Positions 1-9,090 of a DNA stretch of 64,000 nt are shown piece by piece. Source of the DNA: Bacteroidales bacterium CF (GTDB lineage Bacteria > Bacteroidota > Bacteroidia > Bacteroidales > UBA932). The stretch spans positions 2,549,805 through 2,613,804 of the forward strand of contig CP006772.1 of the NCBI GenBank assembly GCA_000473305.1. The letters run 5' to 3'. Numbering within the stretch: position 1 is the first letter of the stretch; the number at the start of each line of letters is the position of its first letter. The notes under the pieces were generated by a model. It ran no database searches, was not told the origin of the DNA, and saw only the letters and a program-made list of their open reading frames with translations. Position numbers and translations under genes: made by a program.

Positions 1-275
1 TCATCTCATTCCTTTTCTGTACTCTTATATTGCTGTTCCTTGGAGGTTTCTCATGGCCGAGAGCCAGCATGCCTGACTTCTGGAAGTACTTTTCATATCT
101 GTTCCCCTCAACACACGGCATACAGGCCTATTTAAAGATAAACTCGACCGGAGCACAGCTTTCGCAAATAAGATTTGAATATATCTGGATGTGGATTCAG
201 TCAGGTATCTACCTGATAACAGCCTGCCTCTCTATGTTGTATGTGGTAAAGAAAGAAAAAGCCCTGATGCCTTAA
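1..275 (+). CDS. ABC-2 type transporter permease, C-terminal part
   Basis: The reading frame is already open at the left edge of the window (first full codon at base 3), so the N-terminus lies outside. The visible 91 residues have a hydrophobic stretch, then a Trp/Pro-rich loop (FSWPRASMPDFWKYFSYLFP) and a final membrane helix ending in a basic tail. This is the usual C-terminal end of ABC-2 family permeases of the YbhR/YbhS type, which export drugs or other substrates across the inner membrane. The loop before the last helix, reading FP(S/T)xHGIxA, is common in that family. The substrate cannot be told from this fragment. The stop codon lies inside the terminator hairpin. Confidence 0.7.
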   Translation, partial: ISFLFCTLILLFLGGFSWPRASMPDFWKYFSYLFPSTHGIQAYLKINSTGAQLSQIRFEYIWMWIQSGIYLITACLSMLYVVKKEKALMP

Positions 276-293
276 GGCACAGGACTTTTTTTT
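261..293 (+). terminator. Rho-independent terminator after the ABC permease
   Basis: An imperfect GC-rich hairpin (gccctgatgcc / ggcacaggac around a TTAA loop) is followed directly by eight T residues. It overlaps the last codons and stop of the permease gene. Confidence 0.65.
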
Positions 294-320
294 AAAAGAT
301 TTCCGCAATAGAAATCCCAA

Positions 321-1700
321 CTATTTTACAGGCTCCAGTTCAATGGTAAAGTGCCTCATTATTGGCAGCTCTTTGGTAATAGCATAGCCCTTGGTTATCT
401 TTTCCCTTCTTTCATATACATTTCTGACAGCAGCAGCGATATAATCCATATGGTTGTTTGTGTATACCCTTCTTGGAATCGCAAGACGCAACAACTCAAG
501 TTCAGGATATCTGTTCTCCCTTGTTTCCGGATCCCTGTCAGCCAGAAGCGTACCTATTTCAACCCCTCTAATACCCGCTTCAAGATACAACTCAATTCCG
601 AGAGTCTGGGCTATCAATTGTTCTTTAGGAACATGAGTTAAGATTTTCTTTGCATCGAGGAATATCGCATGACCACCAGAAGGTCTTTGGTATGGTATTC
701 CATATTCGTCAAGTTTCTTGCCGAGATAAGCAACCTGTGAGATTCTGGTCTCAAGGTAATCGAACTCTGTACCCTCAAAAAGACCTACTGCCAAAGCGTT
801 CATATCCCTGCCCGACATACCGCCGTAGGTAATAAATCCCTCAAACATTATATTGTACATCTGACATTTCTGCCAATCCTGCTCGTTGCGGAAACCTATG
901 AATCCACCCATATTGACGATGGCATCCTTTTTAGATGACATTGTCATGAAGTCAGCGTGACTGAATATCTCTCTGGTAATCTCTCTTATGCTCTTATTTT
1001 CATAACCTTTCTCTCTTGTCTTGATAAAATATGCATTCTCTGCAAAACGGGCTGAATCAATGAGCAGCTTCACTCCATATTTCTTTGCCAGGGCTGACAC
1101 TCCCTTAATATTCTCCATAGATACAGGCTGTCCTCCGGCTGTATTGTTTGTAATAGTCAACACAATGCAAGGTATTCTCTCAGCGGGGTATTTTTTAAGG
1201 ACATTTTCCAACTTGTTCAAATCCATGTTCCCTTTGAATGGCAGCTCCAGGGTTGTATCTGCAGCTGCTTCTATTGTGCAATCGATTGCATGGGCTTTTC
1301 TGAACTCTATGTGGCCTTTAGTAGTGTCAAAATGTGAGTTGCCGGGTAAAACATCATCAGCCTTTACCAATGATGAGAAAAGCACGTTTTCTGCTGCTCT
1401 TCCCTGGTGGGTGGGTAAGAAGTAAGGAAATCCGGTAACGTCAAAAATTGCCTCTTTTAGCTTATAATAAGAGCGTGCTCCGGCATAACTCTCGTCACCC
1501 TCCATCATGGCAGCCCACTGTTTGTCGCTCATGGCTCCTGTACCAGAATCGGTAAGAAGGTCTATAAAGACAAAGTCGCTTTTTAAATTAAACAGATTAT
1601 ACTTAGCATCGCTCATCCACTTTAATCTCTCTTCACGAGTGCTTTTTCTGATGCTCTCCACCATTTTAATTTTGTAGGATTCTGCAAAAGGAAGTTCCAT
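321..1700 (-). CDS. tnaA: Tryptophanase (tryptophan indole-lyase)
   Basis: PLP-dependent lyase that cleaves L-tryptophan to indole, pyruvate and ammonia in the cytoplasm. The protein (459 aa from the chosen start) carries the PLP lysine in SSKKDA (about residue 258), the DSARFAENAYF motif and PTHQGR. Three positions separate tryptophanase from tyrosine phenol-lyase, and all three are of the tryptophanase type here: Asp in FDTTKGH (Thr in the phenol-lyase), Ile in GIRGVEIG (Arg in the phenol-lyase) and His in MRHFTIEL (Phe in the phenol-lyase). A longer TTG start at 1739 is possible. The ATG at 1700 is preferred because MELPFAESYKIKMVE matches the N-terminus I recall for Bacteroidales homologues. 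It is a monocistronic gene reading toward the permease. No TnaC-like leader peptide is evident. Confidence 0.93.
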   Translation of the reverse strand: MELPFAESYKIKMVESIRKSTREERLKWMSDAKYNLFNLKSDFVFIDLLTDSGTGAMSDKQWAAMMEGDESYAGARSYYKLKEAIFDVTGFPYFLPTHQGRAAENVLFSSLVKADDVLPGNSHFDTTKGHIEFRKAHAIDCTIEAAADTTLELPFKGNMDLNKLENVLKKYPAERIPCIVLTITNNTAGGQPVSMENIKGVSALAKKYGVKLLIDSARFAENAYFIKTREKGYENKSIREITREIFSHADFMTMSSKKDAIVNMGGFIGFRNEQDWQKCQMYNIMFEGFITYGGMSGRDMNALAVGLFEGTEFDYLETRISQVAYLGKKLDEYGIPYQRPSGGHAIFLDAKKILTHVPKEQLIAQTLGIELYLEAGIRGVEIGTLLADRDPETRENRYPELELLRLAIPRRVYTNNHMDYIAAAVRNVYERREKITKGYAITKELPIMRHFTIELEPVK

Positions 1701-1825
1701 TTTATTATGATTTTTATGTTTCTTGTACAAAGTTGACAATAAACAGAGCTTTATGCAAGAAATTCCTAATTATTTTGTTTAGAAATTAATCTATTAAACC
1801 ATTTCGTCTCAATCGTCATAAAATA

Positions 1826-1861
1826 AAAAGAGCCTGTCTAAAATGTCAGACAGGCTCTTTT
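1826..1861 (-). terminator. Terminator downstream of secDF
   Basis: A perfect 14-bp stem (AAAAGAGCCTGTCT / AGACAGGCTCTTTT) with an 8-nt loop. The T tract on the minus strand lies past the secDF stop, so it fits termination of secDF. It sits in the gap between secDF and tnaA; otherwise that 175-bp gap shows only the A+T-rich leader of tnaA. Confidence 0.8.
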
Positions 1862-1876
1862 CTACATTATTATCCG

Positions 1877-4800
1877 TTATTTTTTAGAAGGGTTTGAGAT
1901 CATCTTGTTCTCATTTCTCTTCTTGAGCCAAAGTGTAAAATCATATACTACAGGAGTTGCGATGAATACAGACGAATATGTACCTACTGTCACACCAAGG
2001 ATAAGCGCTACTGCAAAACCTCTGATAACTTCACCTCCGAAGAGTGAAATTGCTATCAATACAACTAGTGTAGTTCCTGCGGTATTAATTGTTCTGGCAA
2101 GAGTACTGTTCAATGCCTCGTTTATATTTATAGACAGATCCCTCTTTGGATACAATCCTCTGTATTCACGGATCCTGTCAAAGATAATAACGGTGTCGTT
2201 GATAGAATAACCGATGATTGTAAGGATTGCCGCAATGAATGTCTGGTCTATATCAAGGCTGAAAGGTAAAATGCCAGAGAACAGAGAGAAGAATCCTATG
2301 ACAATTATAGAGTCATGGAAAAGGGCAACTATACCACCTGTTCCCCAAGTCCAGTTGCGGAACCTAAATGCGATATAGAGGAAGATAGCCAATAAGGCTA
2401 TAAATACTGCTATTACTGCATTTCTCTGTATATCATCCGCAATAGTCGGACCGACTTTTTCAGAACTGATAATACCGTTAGGATTAACTGTTGTTGCTGT
2501 AAAATCCTCGAAAGTGAGCGGTGTTGCATAGAAATCTTTCAAAGCACTGTAAAGCATCCCGTCAACCAATTCGTCTGTCTCAGCTGAGTTATCATCAATC
2601 TTATATTTGGTTGTGATCTTCATCTGGCTCTCACCACCATACTGTTTAACCTCAACACCCTCTTTGAATGCATCATATACGGCTTTACGAACTTCCTCTG
2701 TGGTCACCTTTTTATCAAATCTGACAACATATGTACGACCACCAGTGAAGTCAACACCGTAAGAGAAGCCTTTAAAGGCGATTGATGCAAGTGATATTAT
2801 AATCACTGCTATAGATACTGTATAAGCAATCTTACGAACTTTCATGAAGTCAAACTTGGTATTGCTCATAAAGTTCTGAGTGAATTTGTTAGAGAATGAT
2901 ATCGATTTATTTCTTGCAAGCCTGCCTTCAAATATCAACCTTGTAATGAAGATAGAGGTTGCCATTGAAGTGATGATACCTATTACGAGGGTTGTTGCAA
3001 AACCTTGTACCGGACCTGTTCCGAAAACTGCGAGCACGATACCTGTGATAATTGTCGTCAACTGACCGTCTATAATTGCAGAGTAAGCATTGCTGTACCC
3101 GTCTGTGATTGCCAGTCTGAGACCCTTACCTGCTCTCAGCTCCTCCTTGATACGCTCATAAATGATTACGTTCGCATCCACCGCCATACCCATTGTGAGC
3201 ACAATACCGGCTATACCAGGAAGTGTAAGTACTGCACCGAATGATACCAATGTCCCGAGCAGGAATACCACGTTTGCAATAAGAGCAAACGCTGCTGCCA
3301 CACCTGCGCCGTGATAGAAGAATATCATATATATAAGTACCAGAATAAACGCTATCAGGAACGAGAACATACCTGCATTGATAGACTCTGTACCAAGTGT
3401 TGGTCCGACAACTGCCTCCTGTACAATTTTGGCAGGAGCAGGGAGTTTTCCTGATTTAAGAACGTTTGCAAGGTCTTCTGCCTCCTGTACGGTAAAGTGA
3501 CCTGAAATTGCAGACCTTCCGCCGGTGATCTCCGAGTTTACCCTAGGATAAGAGTATACCATTCCGTCAAGGACGATTGCTATACATCTGCCAATATTAT
3601 TAGAGGTCATGGTTGCCCATGTCCTTGCACCCTCTGCATTCATACCCATGTCTACCTCAGGATTACCCGATGTATTTCCGAATGTCTTGCTGGCATCTGT
3701 TACAACACCGCCGTCAAGAGGAGCTTTACCATCGCGGGTGTTGGCCTTGATGGCTATAAGTTCAAATATTGTTCCGGCCTCATCAATAGGCTTAACAGTC
3801 CAGAGTGGTTTCAAGTCTGCAGGGAAGACGGCCTGTACCTGAGGAAGTCTCAACCATGAACCAATCTTTGCAGTATCTTTATAGTGCGCGCGACCAATGC
3901 AAGGACCTTCAAGAATCTGTCCCTGGCTAATGCTAGGATTCAAAACAAAGAACAGTGGATTCTCCTTTGCAAGAGTCTTATCATTTACGGAGAGTGAATC
4001 GTTTGCCTGAATCTCTGAAAGCAATGAATCGGCAGCAGGTGTCTTTGCAGAATCAACAATAGCTTTTGAAAGTGATGCAGAATCAAGTGCTGTTGAAAGA
4101 GTATCTTTCACCGGACCTGACTGAATGTATTCCTTGATAACGTTATTTGCCTCAGCAAGGTATTGGTAAACCTCAGGATTCTCATATGTCTCCCAGAATT
4201 CGAGAGATGCTGTTCCCTGGAGAAGTTTACGTACGCGTTCAGGCTCTTTAACACCAGGAAGCTCTACGAGAATACGTCCCGAGTTGCCGATCTTCTGGAT
4301 ATTAGGCTGAGTTACGCCAAAACGGTCAATACGGTTTCTCAGTACATTGAATGAGTTGGAGATTGCGCTCTCAGCCTCTTCTCTGATTACGGAGATAACT
4401 TCGTCATTTGTAGTTTCAGGTTTAATTTTGTCTCTCAGCTCATAGGTACCGAATACCTGAGAGAGTCTTTGACCCGGAGCTACCTTATCCCATGCTTCAG
4501 CAAAGAGTGTGATGAAATCAGACTTAGATGCAGCCTGGTTTTCACGGGCAATTCTCATCGCCTCTGTAAACTGAGGAGTGGTATTGTTTGTTGAAGCAAG
4601 AGAGTTTACAAGCTCAGCGACGCTAACCTCAAGCATGACGTTCATACCGCCCTTCAGGTCGAGACCGAGACTAACCTCTTTCTCTTTTACCTCCTTGTAG
4701 GTAAAGCCGAGGTAAACCTTTTCGGCAGAGACTGAATCTATGTAAAACTTCTCTTTCTGATTACGCAGAGAGTCAAGATAGAAAGCTCTGTCAAGCTCTG

Positions 4801-4966
4801 ATACGCTTTGGAAAGACGGGAGTGTCTGCTCTACCTGAGCTGCCTTTTCTGCAAACTCAACAGCTTTTTTCTCCTGATGTTTGGTTGCCCATGTAAATGA
4901 TAGCTGGTATAAACAAGCCAGGGCGATCACAATTGCCAAAATTCGAATGGCACCTTTACTTTGCAT
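1877..4966 (-). CDS. secDF: Fused protein translocase subunit SecDF
   Basis: Proton-motive-force-driven accessory subunits of the Sec translocon, joined in one 1029-aa chain as is usual in Bacteroidota. Order: an N-terminal membrane helix (about residues 6-25); the SecD signature LGLDLKGGMNVMLEV near residue 95; a long periplasmic region with an inserted low-complexity segment (about 300-345); the five remaining SecD helices (about 520-690); then SecF beginning with the helix before GVDFTGGRTYVVRF (about residue 740) and its helices up to about 1010. The conserved VDANVIIYERI (SecD) and SINDTVIIFDRIRE (SecF) motifs are intact. It is transcribed alone, divergently from the PD40 gene. Confidence 0.95.
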   Translation of the reverse strand: MQSKGAIRILAIVIALACLYQLSFTWATKHQEKKAVEFAEKAAQVEQTLPSFQSVSELDRAFYLDSLRNQKEKFYIDSVSAEKVYLGFTYKEVKEKEVSLGLDLKGGMNVMLEVSVAELVNSLASTNNTTPQFTEAMRIARENQAASKSDFITLFAEAWDKVAPGQRLSQVFGTYELRDKIKPETTNDEVISVIREEAESAISNSFNVLRNRIDRFGVTQPNIQKIGNSGRILVELPGVKEPERVRKLLQGTASLEFWETYENPEVYQYLAEANNVIKEYIQSGPVKDTLSTALDSASLSKAIVDSAKTPAADSLLSEIQANDSLSVNDKTLAKENPLFFVLNPSISQGQILEGPCIGRAHYKDTAKIGSWLRLPQVQAVFPADLKPLWTVKPIDEAGTIFELIAIKANTRDGKAPLDGGVVTDASKTFGNTSGNPEVDMGMNAEGARTWATMTSNNIGRCIAIVLDGMVYSYPRVNSEITGGRSAISGHFTVQEAEDLANVLKSGKLPAPAKIVQEAVVGPTLGTESINAGMFSFLIAFILVLIYMIFFYHGAGVAAAFALIANVVFLLGTLVSFGAVLTLPGIAGIVLTMGMAVDANVIIYERIKEELRAGKGLRLAITDGYSNAYSAIIDGQLTTIITGIVLAVFGTGPVQGFATTLVIGIITSMATSIFITRLIFEGRLARNKSISFSNKFTQNFMSNTKFDFMKVRKIAYTVSIAVIIISLASIAFKGFSYGVDFTGGRTYVVRFDKKVTTEEVRKAVYDAFKEGVEVKQYGGESQMKITTKYKIDDNSAETDELVDGMLYSALKDFYATPLTFEDFTATTVNPNGIISSEKVGPTIADDIQRNAVIAVFIALLAIFLYIAFRFRNWTWGTGGIVALFHDSIIVIGFFSLFSGILPFSLDIDQTFIAAILTIIGYSINDTVIIFDRIREYRGLYPKRDLSININEALNSTLARTINTAGTTLVVLIAISLFGGEVIRGFAVALILGVTVGTYSSVFIATPVVYDFTLWLKKRNENKMISNPSKK

Positions 4967-5080
4967 GAATATTTAATTTAAATTATATATAATTCAAGGA
5001 AATTAGGGCACAAAATTAGTATTTTTTCCCAATATATAAAGAAATTCGTACTTTTGTTAGCTACTATATTTTGTTGATCT

Positions 5081-6937
5081 ATGAATAAGTCTATCTGCTT
5101 GCTTCCCATTTTCCTACTTGCCGGTGGTCTTACATTCGGACAAACTCCCGATATAAAATCAAAGTACCTTTCAGCTGAGGAGTTGAGAAGAAACTACCGT
5201 TTCCAGGAAGCAATTTCAATATACAAGGAGATCCTTGAGACAAGCGGGGATGCTTCTGTGAATAAAGCCGTGATATCCAGCATTGCCAATTGTGAAAACG
5301 GGCTGAGCATGCTGGAGTACGGAGCAAGACCAAAGGTGTACGGCTCTGCGGTTGTTCCATTGAAGGATTTCTTCCTCTACTACCCGGACATTCCTGACAG
5401 CACATGGATACTTGTTCCTCCCGCTCTGAACAGGAATAAGAAGGATTACCCGATCAACAACGTACTTATGAACAATGCCGGAGGTGATGTGATATTTTTT
5501 TCTGCACAGGATACCGACGGAAAATGGGACATTTTTAACATAAAGAGAATAGACCAGACCAAGTGGTCAAGCCCCGAGCCCCTCACAACATTAAACTCTC
5601 AGGAAGACGAGATACTACCTTATATCAGCAAAGACGGCAAAAAACTATATTTCTCATCAAATGGTCTTTCAGGAATGGGTGGGTTCGATCTCTATGTAAG
5701 CTATTGGGATGAGAAGCGGAAGATTTGGGACACCCCTCAGAATCTGGGATTCCCCTACTCTTCACCTGACGATGATTATCTCTTTATGGACACTGAAAGC
5801 GGGGAATTTTCCATTTTTGCATCAAACAGAGAGTGTGGTTCCAGAGATTCCATAAAATTGTACAAGCTGGGATTTGAAAGCAACCCGGTCAGGAGCCCGG
5901 TAACAACAAATGAAGAGGCTGTGTGGATCTCTTCTCTCCAAGGTGGAAGTTATAAAAAACAGGAAAACAAGTCTGACCTGTCCGATACTATCAGGGCCAA
6001 TCCTGAGACAAGCGAGTACACCAAGATGATAAAGGAGTTCCGGAAATTACAATCGGAAATCGATGAGAGCATCAGGCAAATAAATTCAAACAGGGCCCTT
6101 CTAAGTTCTACAGGTAATGATGAGGAGAAAGCCGCTCTTGCAAAAAAAATCGGAGAGGACGAGATGGTTCTCCTTGAAAAACAGTCTAAACTTACAGCTT
6201 CAAACCAGGCCATACAGCTGAGAGAGATGGATTTTCTCAGCAGGGGTGTGATAATATCGCGGGAGGAGCCGGTTGAAGAGAAGCCTTCAGAAGAGACGGT
6301 TGCAGGACCAATGACTATAAAACTGGCACTTTACGGCAAACTTCCATACCTGGAGGTTCTGGAACCTGTAGTGAAGGCAGATTATACTTTTAAAACCGAA
6401 GGTCCTTTGACCCTGGTTGAGGAGAAGGAGATCCCGGAAGATCTTTTCTACACTGTACAGCTTTTCTTGGTTGAAAATCAGGCAGACTCCTCTGATTTTA
6501 AGGGAATATCTCCTATCTTTGAAAGAAAGACCAAGACCGGTAAATACAACTATACGGCAGGCAGATTCTATTCATATCGTGAAGCAACTGCAGCGTTTCA
6601 GCTAATAAAATCCAGGGGATTCAAGGACGCTACTCTGTCAGCATATAATGAGGGTGAAAATATAAGTGTTAAAAGTGCGCGCCTAATGGAGGACAAAGTG
6701 ACGGTTGCAAATACTTATCAGATTCGTTTGACCAGTTATCCCGAGGGAATACCGCAGCCTGTACTTGAAATCATCAGAAAGAGCACCGAGAAGGACATTG
6801 CCATGAAACCTGTTGAAGGCAAGAATATCTACTTTGTTGGTCCTTTTGCCAATAAAACCGAAGCCGAGGCTGTAGTTACAGCATTAGGAGAACTTGCCGC
6901 CGAGGGAGTTACCATTGAAGCCATAGAAAATAAATAA
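5081..6937 (+). CDS. PD40/TolB-like repeat protein with SPOR-like C-terminus
   Basis: A 618-aa exported protein. A signal peptide (about residues 1-20, ending LTFGQ) precedes a short TPR-like helical stretch, then PD40 (WD40-like beta-propeller) repeats around residues 135-250, e.g. DEILPYISKDGKKLYFSSNG and GFDLYVSYWDE. A Glu/Lys-rich coiled coil lies near 310-385. The C-terminal 130 residues contain two segments resembling SPOR repeats (YTAGRFYSYREATAAFQLI; YFVGPFANKTEAEAVVTAL), which bind peptidoglycan in characterised proteins. PD40 proteins in Bacteroidota are often fused to OmpA domains; here no OmpA domain is seen. A cell-envelope role is inferred and the exact function is unknown. The nfeD-floA pair follows after 10 bp. 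Confidence 0.75.
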   Translation: MNKSICLLPIFLLAGGLTFGQTPDIKSKYLSAEELRRNYRFQEAISIYKEILETSGDASVNKAVISSIANCENGLSMLEYGARPKVYGSAVVPLKDFFLYYPDIPDSTWILVPPALNRNKKDYPINNVLMNNAGGDVIFFSAQDTDGKWDIFNIKRIDQTKWSSPEPLTTLNSQEDEILPYISKDGKKLYFSSNGLSGMGGFDLYVSYWDEKRKIWDTPQNLGFPYSSPDDDYLFMDTESGEFSIFASNRECGSRDSIKLYKLGFESNPVRSPVTTNEEAVWISSLQGGSYKKQENKSDLSDTIRANPETSEYTKMIKEFRKLQSEIDESIRQINSNRALLSSTGNDEEKAALAKKIGEDEMVLLEKQSKLTASNQAIQLREMDFLSRGVIISREEPVEEKPSEETVAGPMTIKLALYGKLPYLEVLEPVVKADYTFKTEGPLTLVEEKEIPEDLFYTVQLFLVENQADSSDFKGISPIFERKTKTGKYNYTAGRFYSYREATAAFQLIKSRGFKDATLSAYNEGENISVKSARLMEDKVTVANTYQIRLTSYPEGIPQPVLEIIRKSTEKDIAMKPVEGKNIYFVGPFANKTEAEAVVTALGELAAEGVTIEAIENK

Positions 6938-6947
6938 CACAAATAAT

Positions 6948-7415
6948 ATGTCTTTGATTATCACACTAATATTTATAGGGCTCGTACTTTTGATTGTTGA
7001 ATTGCTCATTATTCCCGGTTTTGGAGTAGCCGGAATTCTCGGTCTGGCTTCAATCCTCGGCTCCATATACCTTGCATTCACACAATTCGGGCAGACCACC
7101 GGGCTTATAGTTCTTGGTATTGTCATAATGCTTACTCTCGCAACAACTGTGATAATTTTAAGGTCCAAGACATGGAAAAACATCTCACTGAAAGAGAGCA
7201 TCAAGTCAAAAGTCTCTGAACACCCTGAATCAAGAGGATTAAAGGTGGGTAACACTGGTGTTACATTGAGCAGGATATCCCCTATGGGAAAAGCCCGTTT
7301 CAATGGTTCTGATTTTGAGGTAAGCTCGATTCAGGGCGTTATAGATAATGGTAGAGAGGTGGAAATCGTTCAGATTGAGGATTCCAAAATAATTGTAAAA
7401 CAAATTAATAGATAA
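6948..7415 (+). CDS. NfeD-like membrane protein
   Basis: A 155-aa short-form NfeD protein: two or three N-terminal membrane helices (about residues 2-70, with the glycine-rich turn IIPGFGVAGILG) and a C-terminal soluble OB-fold (about 95-155, VGNTGVTLSRISPMGKARF). NfeD proteins partner with flotillin or stomatin-type SPFH proteins. The gene is only 3 bp upstream of floA, the usual conserved pairing, so the two are almost certainly co-transcribed. A direct role in organising membrane microdomains is inferred from the family. Confidence 0.88.
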   Translation: MSLIITLIFIGLVLLIVELLIIPGFGVAGILGLASILGSIYLAFTQFGQTTGLIVLGIVIMLTLATTVIILRSKTWKNISLKESIKSKVSEHPESRGLKVGNTGVTLSRISPMGKARFNGSDFEVSSIQGVIDNGREVEIVQIEDSKIIVKQINR

Positions 7416-7418
7416 GAT

Positions 7419-8384
7419 ATGGAAAGTATGACAATGTTTCTTGTATGGATTGGTATCTCAATAGTAGGTCTGACTATACTGCTTTGGTTTTTCCCTGTAA
7501 CACTTTGGTTTCAGGCACTGATTTCTGGTGTCAGGATCTCACTTTTACAACTTGTTTTGATGAGATGGAGAAAAGTTCCTCCGGGAACCATAGTGATGGC
7601 AATGGTAACAGGCACCAAAGCCGGTCTGGAGCTTAATGCAAACGAACTTGAAGCCCACTATCTGGCCAAAGGCAATGTTCCAAATGTTGTAAACGCCTTA
7701 ATATCTGCCGACAAAGCAAACATATCGCTCAACTTCAAGATGGCAGCGGCTATAGACCTTGCCGGACGTGACGTTTTCGAAGCAGTACAGATGTCTGTCA
7801 ATCCAAAGGTGATCAACACCCCTCCAGTAACAGCCGTTGCAAAAGACGGTATCCAGCTTATAGCAAAAGCACGTGTTACAGTAAGGGCAAATATCAAGCA
7901 ACTTGTCGGCGGTGCCGGTGAAGAGACCGTTCTTGCAAGGGTTGGTGAAGGTATTGTATCAAGCATCGGTTCTGCAGAATCACACAAATCGGTTATGGAG
8001 AATCCGGATTCCATCTCTAAGGTGGTTCTTGACAAAGGTCTTGACGCAGGGACAGCATTCGAAATACTCTCTATTGACATAGCCGATATAGATATCGGAA
8101 GGAACATCGGTGCTGTTCTCCAGATGGACCAGGCAAATGCCGACAAGAACATAGCTCAGGCAAGAGCTGAGGAAAAACGTGCAATGGCAGTAGCACTTGA
8201 ACAAGAGATGAAGGCAAAGGCCCAGGAGGCCCGCGCTAAGGTTATAGAGGCAGAGGCGCAGATTCCGCTAGCAATGGCAGAAGCCTTCCGTAACGGCAAC
8301 ATGGGTATAATGGATTACTACAAATTCCGCAATATCCAAGCCGATACAGAAATGCGCGAGAACATAGCAAAACCTCAGAAGTAA
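7419..8384 (+). CDS. floA: Flotillin-like protein FloA
   Basis: A 321-aa flotillin of the bacterial YqfA/FloA type, a scaffold of functional membrane microdomains. An N-terminal membrane anchor (about residues 5-45) precedes the SPFH/PHB domain ([40 protein letters not shown]) and an Ala/Glu/Lys-rich coiled coil (about 235-295, [20 protein letters not shown]) that oligomerises. Length and domain order match full-length FloA. It forms an operon with the upstream NfeD protein. Confidence 0.93.
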   Translation: MESMTMFLVWIGISIVGLTILLWFFPVTLWFQALISGVRISLLQLVLMRWRKVPPGTIVMAMVTGTKAGLELNANELEAHYLAKGNVPNVVNALISADKANISLNFKMAAAIDLAGRDVFEAVQMSVNPKVINTPPVTAVAKDGIQLIAKARVTVRANIKQLVGGAGEETVLARVGEGIVSSIGSAESHKSVMENPDSISKVVLDKGLDAGTAFEILSIDIADIDIGRNIGAVLQMDQANADKNIAQARAEEKRAMAVALEQEMKAKAQEARAKVIEAEAQIPLAMAEAFRNGNMGIMDYYKFRNIQADTEMRENIAKPQK

Positions 8385-8387
8385 TTT

Positions 8388-8417
8388 TTTGTTCATAAAA
8401 AGAAATTCATATCTTTG
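8388..8417 (+). promoter_or_regulatory. Bacteroidota-type promoter for tRNA-Ser
   Basis: A -7 element TATCTTTG at 8410-8417 and a TTTG at 8388-8391 with 18 nt between them match the Bacteroidota consensus (TTTG, 19-21 nt, TAnnTTTG). The tRNA starts about 50 nt downstream, giving a short 5' leader. Confidence 0.7.
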
Positions 8418-8467
8418 CAGTCCTTGCATCGAAAACGATAGTTAAGAAGCAACAAACCCAAGGATCA

Positions 8468-8557
8468 GGTGAGGTGGGTGAGTGGCTGAAACCAGCAGTT
8501 TGCTAAACTGCCGAACTCGTAAGGGTTCCGGGGGTTCGAATCCCCCCCTCACCGCCA
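8468..8557 (+). tRNA. tRNA-Ser (GCU anticodon)
   Basis: Class II tRNA with a 7-bp acceptor stem (GGTGAGG / CCTCACC), discriminator G and encoded CCA. The anticodon arm CAGTTTGCTAAACTG reads GCT. There is a long variable arm, and the T loop is GGGGGTTCGAATCCCCC. All helices pair. Confidence 0.95.
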
Positions 8558-8569
8558 AAGATAAAAAAG

Positions 8570-8592
8570 CCGGGCACACGCCCGGTTTTTTT
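8570..8592 (+). terminator. Terminator of tRNA-Ser
   Basis: A perfect CCGGGC / GCCCGG stem with an ACAC loop, seven T residues after it and an A tract before it. Confidence 0.85.
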
Positions 8593-8620
8593 GTTTTTAC
8601 TCCGAAGACCGAAAGCTCGC

Positions 8621-8689
8621 TTTCGAGGCTGAGAGAGAAGAAACAAAAAAAACTTATGCGCAGCATAAGGCTTTTTATCTTTGAAGCAC
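8621..8689 (+). repeat. Repeat block A, left copy
   Basis: A block of about 69 bp (tttcgaggctgagagag ... gcagcataaggcttttt ... ctttgaagca) that recurs with a few changes at 18592-18660, on the other side of the defence island and in the same orientation. It contains a hairpin (CTTATGC / GCATAAG around GCA) followed by a T tract, so it can act as a terminator. The left copy has lost part of the outer stem seen in the right copy. Confidence 0.75.
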
Positions 8690-8698
8690 CTCCACCAA

Positions 8699-8760
8699 GG
8701 GATCAGTGAGCAAAGCGAACTAATCCCCAATGGGGAACGCCGAGTAAAACGAGGCAATCC
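8699..8760 (+). repeat. Repeat block B, copy 1
   Basis: A block of about 62 bp (gggatcagtgagcaaagcga ... gggaacgccgagtaaaacga ... ggcaatcc). A second copy lies 158 bp downstream at 8857-8920 with only scattered differences. It does not encode a convincing peptide, and its function is unknown. Confidence 0.75.
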
Positions 8761-8768
8761 ACCTTTAC

Positions 8769-8826
8769 ACCGCCCAAGCTCGCTTGAAGGCGGTTTATTT
8801 TTTTCTTAATACGGCCAAAGGCCGTT
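8769..8826 (+). terminator. Two further terminator-like hairpins
   Basis: An imperfect hairpin ACCGCC ... GGCGGT followed by a T-rich run, and then ACGGCC-AAA-GGCCGT followed by a T-rich run. With the tRNA terminator and block A they make four stem-loop/T-tract structures in about 270 bp, between the tRNA and the defence island. Confidence 0.5.
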
Positions 8827-8856
8827 GCTTTTATTGTTTTTATGCTTCCCCACCCG

Positions 8857-8920
8857 GGGATCACTGAGCAAAGCGAAGTAATCCCAAATAGGGAACGCCG
8901 AGTGAAACGAGGCAATCCCC
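8857..8920 (+). repeat. Repeat block B, copy 2
   Basis: Second copy of block B (ggggatcactgagcaaagcg ... gggaacgccgagtgaaacga ... ggcaatcccc). It runs directly into block C. Confidence 0.75.
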
Positions 8921-8963
8921 AAAAACCAGATCACTTGAAAGCATTATATAGATCTCAAAAAAG
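8914..8963 (+). repeat. Repeat block C, left copy
   Basis: A block of about 50 bp (aatccccaaaaaccagatc ... ttgaaagcattatataga ... tctca) repeated at 18502-18552 immediately past the last gene of the defence island, in the same orientation. The two copies bracket the island as imperfect direct repeats. The stretch from here to 9060 shows nothing else. Confidence 0.7.
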
Positions 8964-9060
8964 TTGTTTTTAAAAATAAAAGCCTTAAGAGTGTTTATTA
9001 TTAATCTTAATTGGCTTTTTTAGAATTTATTACACAAATATGTTATTGAGTTTTTATCAT

Positions 9061-9068
9061 TATATTTG
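9061..9068 (+). promoter_or_regulatory. -7 promoter element of the defence operon
   Basis: TATATTTG matches the Bacteroidota -7 consensus exactly. It lies 22 nt before the ATG at 9091 and downstream of the earlier in-frame ATG at 9040. This argues that 9091 is the true start of the helicase gene. No good -33 element is visible at the expected spacing. Confidence 0.6.
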
Positions 9069-9090
9069 TAGTAATTCTTTTGTTCTGAAC

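Noticed and set aside
321-1739. Tyrosine phenol-lyase instead of tryptophanase
   Set aside because: The three discriminating positions (Asp, Ile, His) are all of the tryptophanase type.
8442-8757. Open frames on both strands across the tRNA-Ser (e.g. products containing GGIRTPGTLTSSA)
   Set aside because: These are well-known false ORFs produced by the antisense of tRNA-Ser; the tRNA is certain.
8703-8915. Minus-strand frame of 70 codons over the B repeats
   Set aside because: It is an open frame created by the repeated block; its start MPRFTRRS is simply the repeat, also seen in the tRNA antisense frame.
8621-8963. CRISPR array from the repeated blocks
   Set aside because: Repeat lengths and spacings are irregular, only two copies of each block exist, and there are no cas genes.
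9040-9090. Earlier start of the SNF2 helicase at 9040
   Set aside because: A consensus -7 promoter element at 9061-9068 lies downstream of it, and the extra N-terminus is not helicase-like.
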